Positions 22,730 to 25,464 of a DNA stretch of 25,464 nucleotides are shown piece by piece. The notes under the pieces were generated by a model. It saw only the letters and a list, made by a program, of their open reading frames with translations. It was not told the DNA's origin and did no database searches. The first letter of the stretch is position 1. Each line of letters begins with the position of its first letter. The stretch spans positions 1-25,464 of the forward strand of contig CAZSCF010000008.1 of assembly GCA_964605365.1 (NCBI GenBank). Direction: 5' to 3'. Position numbers and translations under genes: made by a program. Source of the DNA: CAZSCF01 sp964605365. GTDB lineage: Bacteria > Patescibacteriota > Minisyncoccia > Moranbacterales > UBA2206.

Positions 22730-23257
22730 ATGTACAAAACAAATATAAAAATTTTTCTGACAATGTTTTTTTTGACAAGCGGGCTTTTTTTGTTTGGCAA
22801 ATCGGCCATGGCTACTTGTACGCAGGACAGTAGCCCTTGTATTTGGAGAGAAAATGGAGAAAGCTGTACATTATCTAATGATGATGAGAAGAAGTGGTGN
22901 NNNNNNNNNNNNNNNNNNNNNNNNNNNNNNNNNNNNNNNNNNNNNNNNNNNNNNNNNNNNNNNNNNNNNNNNNNNNNNNNNNNNNNNNNNNNNNNNNNNA
23001 ATGGTTGTGGGTCCAGTAGTCTGAGATGTTGTGTGAATGACGGTGATCTTGCAGGTAAAAATAGTGCCAATAAAGATATCATAAAATGCGGAGAAAATCG
23101 AAAAGGAACATGTTTTGCCAATACGGCAGGAATATGCCCTGAAGGATGGGTAGGATATAGCGGTGGTGCCAGTTGCGTTAGTGGTAAGGGAAACGGGATA
23201 ACAAAATGCTGTATAGAAAAAGAAACCTCTACTGATTATTCGGATATACCGTTCTGA
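22730..23257 (+). CDS. Secreted cysteine-rich protein, interrupted by the scaffold gap
   Basis: A signal peptide (residues 1-28, KIFLTMFFLTSGLFLFGKSAMA, cleavage near AMA-TC) is followed by a small, Cys- and Gly-rich exported protein with no membrane anchor in the visible part. Visible clusters are ATCTQDSSPCIW, GESCTL, LRCCVNDGDLAGK, GTCFANTAGICPEGW and ITKCC, which imply several disulfides. The N-run 22900-22999 falls inside. Both sides are in one frame with the 100 N, but that is partly luck because the true gap length is unknown, so the coordinates describe two parts of one gene or two separate genes. It stands between the solute-binding lipoprotein and the pilin-like genes. I do not recognise the family. 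Confidence 0.5.
   Translation: MYKTNIKIFLTMFFLTSGLFLFGKSAMATCTQDSSPCIWRENGESCTLSNDDEKKWXXXXXXXXXXXXXXXXXXXXXXXXXXXXXXXXXXNGCGSSSLRCCVNDGDLAGKNSANKDIIKCGENRKGTCFANTAGICPEGWVGYSGGASCVSGKGNGITKCCIEKETSTDYSDIPF
22900..22999. other. Scaffold gap (100 N)
   Basis: Placeholder of 100 N inside the cysteine-rich gene. The repeat-rich neighbourhood may be why assembly failed here. Confidence 0.98.
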
Positions 23258-23285
23258 TTTTTTGCTTTCATAATTTTTTAATAAA

Positions 23286-24278
23286 ATGAATATGAAAAAA
23301 ATGTTTGCTAATAGTGAATCCGTATTTGGCAATAAAAAGAGAATGATTTTGATAACAATAATATTCTTTTTTTGCGTTCAGTCTGATTATGCTGGAGCTG
23401 CATATCTGTCTCAATGTGCTGGCGGACAATCATCCGGAGAACAAACTGGATGTACGCATAATAGAGATGATGAAATTTTAAACAATCAGTGTAAAGCAGT
23501 ATATCAAAATGCTGGCTGTACAGATATGCAGACATATCTAAATGCAATGTCTGCAGACTGCGATAAGAAAAAGCCATCCGGTATTGATTGTAATATGATT
23601 GCTAAAAATGGCTATTATGGGCGTGAAGCGGCCAAATACGCTGCTTATGACAGTAAAGCCGGTTCAGAAAAGTCAAAAACAGTAACAGAAAAACCAGCTG
23701 CGTCGACACCCAGCGGTTGCGGAGCCAGTACTTCTGTTGGCGGGGTGACTACTTTTGCCAATCCGCTTTGCTATGATTCTTTATCGGAAGTGTTGGTGGC
23801 GATTCTGGTAAACTTGCAAAGTTTCCTGGCCATTATTGCTATTATAGTCATTGTTATCGGAGGTATGATGTATATGCTTTCGGCAGGCAATGAGACGATG
23901 ATTACCAGAGCAAAAGATACAATTGGAGGAGCACTGATCGGACTGGCGGTAATATTGGCGGCACCTTCATTTTTGAAACAAATAAAATCAGTGCTGGGAG
24001 GAAGCTTAAAAGGAGGCAATCCTGATCAACTTATAAACAATGCTTATACATTTAAAGATATTGCAATCAGCGTGATGAATTTTTTGTTGTCGATCATCGG
24101 CATTCTTGGTATAATTGCACTAGTTATTGGCGGAATAATGTATGTTACGGCTTATGGCAACGAAGATAGAATTGAATCTGGCAAAAAAATTATTACCAAT
24201 GCGCTTATAGGAATTTTGATTGCTTTTGGAGCATTGATTCTGGTAAAACAAATCGCAGCTTTGCTAGGCGCGGGATAG
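23286..24278 (+). CDS. Pilin-like membrane protein with two TrbC/VirB2-type units
   Basis: This 330-residue protein starts at ATG 23286 (a second ATG lies at 23292). A signal-like hydrophobic segment at about 19-38 is followed by a Cys-rich extracytoplasmic region (about 40-160, at least eight Cys). Two copies of one membrane unit then follow about 90 residues apart. Each has two helices flanking a short loop: IGGMMYMLSAGNETMITRAKDTIGGALIGLAVIL near 190-225 and IGGIMYVTAYGNEDRIESGKKIITNALIGILIAFG near 280-315. The GN(E/D)xxI loop is shared with the single-unit proteins at 24402 and 24954. The unit matches TrbC/VirB2-type pilins of type IV secretion systems, as commonly annotated in CPR bacteria. 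This copy looks like a tandem duplication fused to a Cys-rich ectodomain. Confidence 0.7.
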   Translation: MNMKKMFANSESVFGNKKRMILITIIFFFCVQSDYAGAAYLSQCAGGQSSGEQTGCTHNRDDEILNNQCKAVYQNAGCTDMQTYLNAMSADCDKKKPSGIDCNMIAKNGYYGREAAKYAAYDSKAGSEKSKTVTEKPAASTPSGCGASTSVGGVTTFANPLCYDSLSEVLVAILVNLQSFLAIIAIIVIVIGGMMYMLSAGNETMITRAKDTIGGALIGLAVILAAPSFLKQIKSVLGGSLKGGNPDQLINNAYTFKDIAISVMNFLLSIIGILGIIALVIGGIMYVTAYGNEDRIESGKKIITNALIGILIAFGALILVKQIAALLGAG

Positions 24279-24295
24279 AACTGGAAATATTAGAA

Positions 24296-24358
24296 TGTCA
24301 TTCTGGGCTTGATCCGGAATCTAATAAGAGCAGATCCTGAAACAAGTTCAGGATGACA
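24296..24358. repeat. REP-like palindromic repeat, copy 2
   Basis: TGTCAT...ATGACA ends, with an inner TTCTGGGCTTGATCCGGAA arm and a CCTGAAACAAGTTCAGG palindrome. It lies 18 bases after the stop of the two-unit pilin gene and 44 before the next start. Confidence 0.8.
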
Positions 24359-24388
24359 ATTTATTAAAAAAATAAAACAAAAATATGG

Positions 24389-24396
24389 AAGGAGGT
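24389..24396 (+). promoter_or_regulatory. Consensus Shine-Dalgarno for the single-unit pilin
   Basis: AAGGAGGT ends five bases before the ATG at 24402. Such a strong ribosome site is otherwise seen here only before the hairpin-rich ORF, so this pilin is probably made in large amounts. Confidence 0.8.
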
Positions 24397-24401
24397 GTCT
24401 T

Positions 24402-24758
24402 ATGAAAAATAAAATCAGAGTAGCATCAAGTGCTTTGTCAGTAGCTCTTATGACTTTGCCTGCAGCGGCTATGGCTCAGTTTGCGGCTCCGACAGGCACT
24501 AATCTGCCGGAAGGAAAAGTTTCCGATATTATCAAAAACATCATGAATTGGATTTTGGGGATTGTCGGAGTTTTGGGTGTTATCGGTTTTGCTATTGCAG
24601 GTGTTTTGTATTTGACGGCAGCCGGAGATGAAGGCAAGATCGACAAAGCCAAAGAAGCGATGACCTATTCGATTATCGGGGTTATTGTCGCCTTGGTAGG
24701 ATTGGTAGTCATTAAAGCAGCCAGTTCGATGTTGGGCGGTTCATCTTCCAGTTTCTAG
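24402..24758 (+). CDS. Major pilin candidate, TrbC/VirB2-like
   Basis: This 118-residue small protein has an N-terminal signal peptide (about 1-25, VALMTLPAAAMAQ, cleavage after AMA) and one pilin unit. The unit has two hydrophobic helices (about 46-68 and 85-108) joined by a polar loop with AAGDEGKIDKAKEAMTYSIIG. The C-terminus is Gly/Ser-rich. Size, exported N-terminus and the two-helix unit fit VirB2/TrbC prepilins. The consensus Shine-Dalgarno, its own terminator (24789-24820) and its single-unit form make this the best candidate for the major subunit of the cluster. No VirB4, VirD4 or other secretion ATPase is within the window. Confidence 0.75.
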   Translation: MKNKIRVASSALSVALMTLPAAAMAQFAAPTGTNLPEGKVSDIIKNIMNWILGIVGVLGVIGFAIAGVLYLTAAGDEGKIDKAKEAMTYSIIGVIVALVGLVVIKAASSMLGGSSSSF

Positions 24759-24788
24759 TTTTGTATTTTTGTACAAGTATATAATATT

Positions 24789-24820
24789 AAACGACCTGTG
24801 GATAACTGCGGGTCGTTTTT
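24789..24820 (+). terminator. Rho-independent terminator after the pilin gene
   Basis: AAACGACC (24789-24796) pairs with GGTCGTTT (24811-24818), loop of 14, T-run to 24820. Confidence 0.8.
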
Positions 24821-24831
24821 ATTTCAAAATA

Positions 24832-24840
24832 TGGTATAAT
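24832..24840 (+). promoter_or_regulatory. Extended -10 promoter before the last pilin gene
   Basis: TGGTATAAT (24832-24840) is an extended -10 element with a perfect TATAAT. No good -35 box precedes it. REP copy 3 lies between it and the gene at 24954, so the repeat would be in the leader. Confidence 0.5.
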
Positions 24841-24859
24841 TTAATCATTAATTAGTCTT

Positions 24860-24931
24860 TGTCATGCTGAATTTATTTCAGCATCTAATTGTGAAAAAAA
24901 TATTAGATCCCGAAACAAGTTCGGGATGACA
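24860..24931. repeat. REP-like palindromic repeat, copy 3
   Basis: TGTCAT...ATGACA ends, with TGCTGAATTTATTTCAGCA and CCCGAAACAAGTTCGGG palindromes. At 72 bp it is slightly longer than the other two because the A-rich centre is expanded. Confidence 0.8.
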
Positions 24932-24953
24932 TGATAAACATAAAAATAAAAAA

Positions 24954-25412
24954 ATGTTAAAGTGGAAAAAAACATTCGTTTTATTATTAATTTTTGCAGT
25001 TTTTCTAGTACCGCAAATTTCCTCAGCAGCTTTTGGTCTTAATTTGAATCAGAATGGAGTTTCCGGCAGTGTTTCCGGTAACGGTTTCAATTTTTCCGGC
25101 AGCACGTCTTTTGGCGGAGGCGGTACTGGCTGGAATATCGGAGATCTCATGGGATATGGCTTGCCAAGCGGTTCGATTTCAGGGATTATCAAAAATCTTT
25201 TATCCTGGCTATTGATGATTTTCGGATTTCTGGGGCTTATCGGATTTGTAATTTCCGGCATAATGTATGTTCTTTCTGCGGGCAATGAAGGTATGATTGA
25301 TAAGGCTAAAACCGCCATGACTTATTCGGCTATCGGAATCATAGTCGGGCTTGTCGGACTTATTATCATACAAGCTATCACTATCGCTCTTAACGCTACG
25401 GGAGTTTTTTAA
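24954..25412 (+). CDS. Pilin-like membrane protein with Gly/Ser-rich ectodomain
   Basis: This 152-residue protein has a signal peptide (about 1-25, FVLLLIFAVFLVPQISSAA). A Gly/Ser/Asn-rich segment of about 45 residues follows (VSGSVSGNGFNFSGSTSFGGGG). One TrbC/VirB2-like unit comes next: helix SWLLMIFGFLGLIGFVISGIMYVL, the loop SAGNEGMIDKAKTAMTYSAIG, and helix IIVGLVGLIIIQAITIAL. It is closely related to the protein at 24402, sharing the GNEG/GDEGxID-KAK-AMTYS-IG core. It has its own extended -10 promoter and no clear Shine-Dalgarno. Its role may be a minor subunit or an adhesive variant; this is inference. Confidence 0.75.
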   Translation: MLKWKKTFVLLLIFAVFLVPQISSAAFGLNLNQNGVSGSVSGNGFNFSGSTSFGGGGTGWNIGDLMGYGLPSGSISGIIKNLLSWLLMIFGFLGLIGFVISGIMYVLSAGNEGMIDKAKTAMTYSAIGIIVGLVGLIIIQAITIALNATGVF

Positions 25413-25449
25413 TTCTCAATTTTTTTAAAAAATGAACATAGAAATAATG

Positions 25450-25464
25450 TCCGCCAGAGGCGGA
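25450..25464. repeat. Short perfect palindrome at the window end
   Basis: TCCGCC-AGA-GGCGGA forms a 6-bp hairpin with a 3-base loop. Its right half with loop, AGAGGCGGA, also occurs at 121-129 and 1031-1039. It may continue beyond the window as a terminator or repeat. Confidence 0.6.

Noticed and set aside
22656..24931. CRISPR array
   Set aside because: The three repeats are far apart, palindromic and separated by genes, with no regular spacers.

Overview
The window looks like a piece of a Candidate Phyla Radiation (Patescibacteria, probably Parcubacteria-like) genome assembled from a metagenome. The evidence is an AT-rich background, tightly packed genes mostly without Shine-Dalgarno sequences, shortened or divergent housekeeping proteins, a TrbC/VirB2-type pilin cluster, and two 100-base N runs that are scaffold gaps (15114-15213 and 22900-22999). 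TGA is used as a stop, so the code looks standard. This placement is inferred from gene character, not from a marker-gene tree.

Layout. (1) Positions 1-983 are a GC-richer island unlike the rest. A 175-codon ORF with a consensus Shine-Dalgarno (228-755) is built almost entirely of adjacent, nearly gap-free RNA hairpins. The hairpins continue through the 3' region to a Rho-independent terminator at 961-990. This is the most unusual thing in the window. (2) 1042-4853 is a promoter and a two-gene unit: a DUF4143-type AAA ATPase and an 861-residue protein of unknown function with a GNAT acetyltransferase domain. (3) 4949-8370 on the minus strand is a three-gene unit: MBL-fold hydrolase, one-pass membrane protein, DNA gyrase A. 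(4) Divergent promoters at 8429-8509 lead on the plus strand into a long structured leader with an internal terminator, then ribosomal protein S1, a guanylate kinase homologue whose P-loop lysine is glutamate, tilS, ftsH and two membrane proteins. (5) Two tRNAs follow the first gap: Val(GAC), and a CAU tRNA that is best read as tRNA-Ile2, the substrate of TilS. (6) A Xer tyrosine recombinase (minus), a LysM/CHAP cell-wall hydrolase (plus), a PcrA/UvrD helicase (minus) and a methyltransferase (plus) follow. (7) 21233-25412 holds a solute-binding lipoprotein, a cysteine-rich secreted protein interrupted by the second gap, and three pilin-like membrane proteins (one a tandem duplication). They are separated by three copies of a REP-like palindromic repeat.

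Functional links. Translation dominates the core: S1, TilS and its probable tRNA target. DNA maintenance is represented by GyrA, Xer and PcrA. The right end looks like a cell-envelope or pilus locus. Three intergenic segments of 147, 147 and 144 bp are each closed by a long imperfect inverted repeat and each lie directly upstream of a gene (ftsH, the small membrane protein, the methyltransferase). They may be a recurring leader-RNA or MITE-like class.
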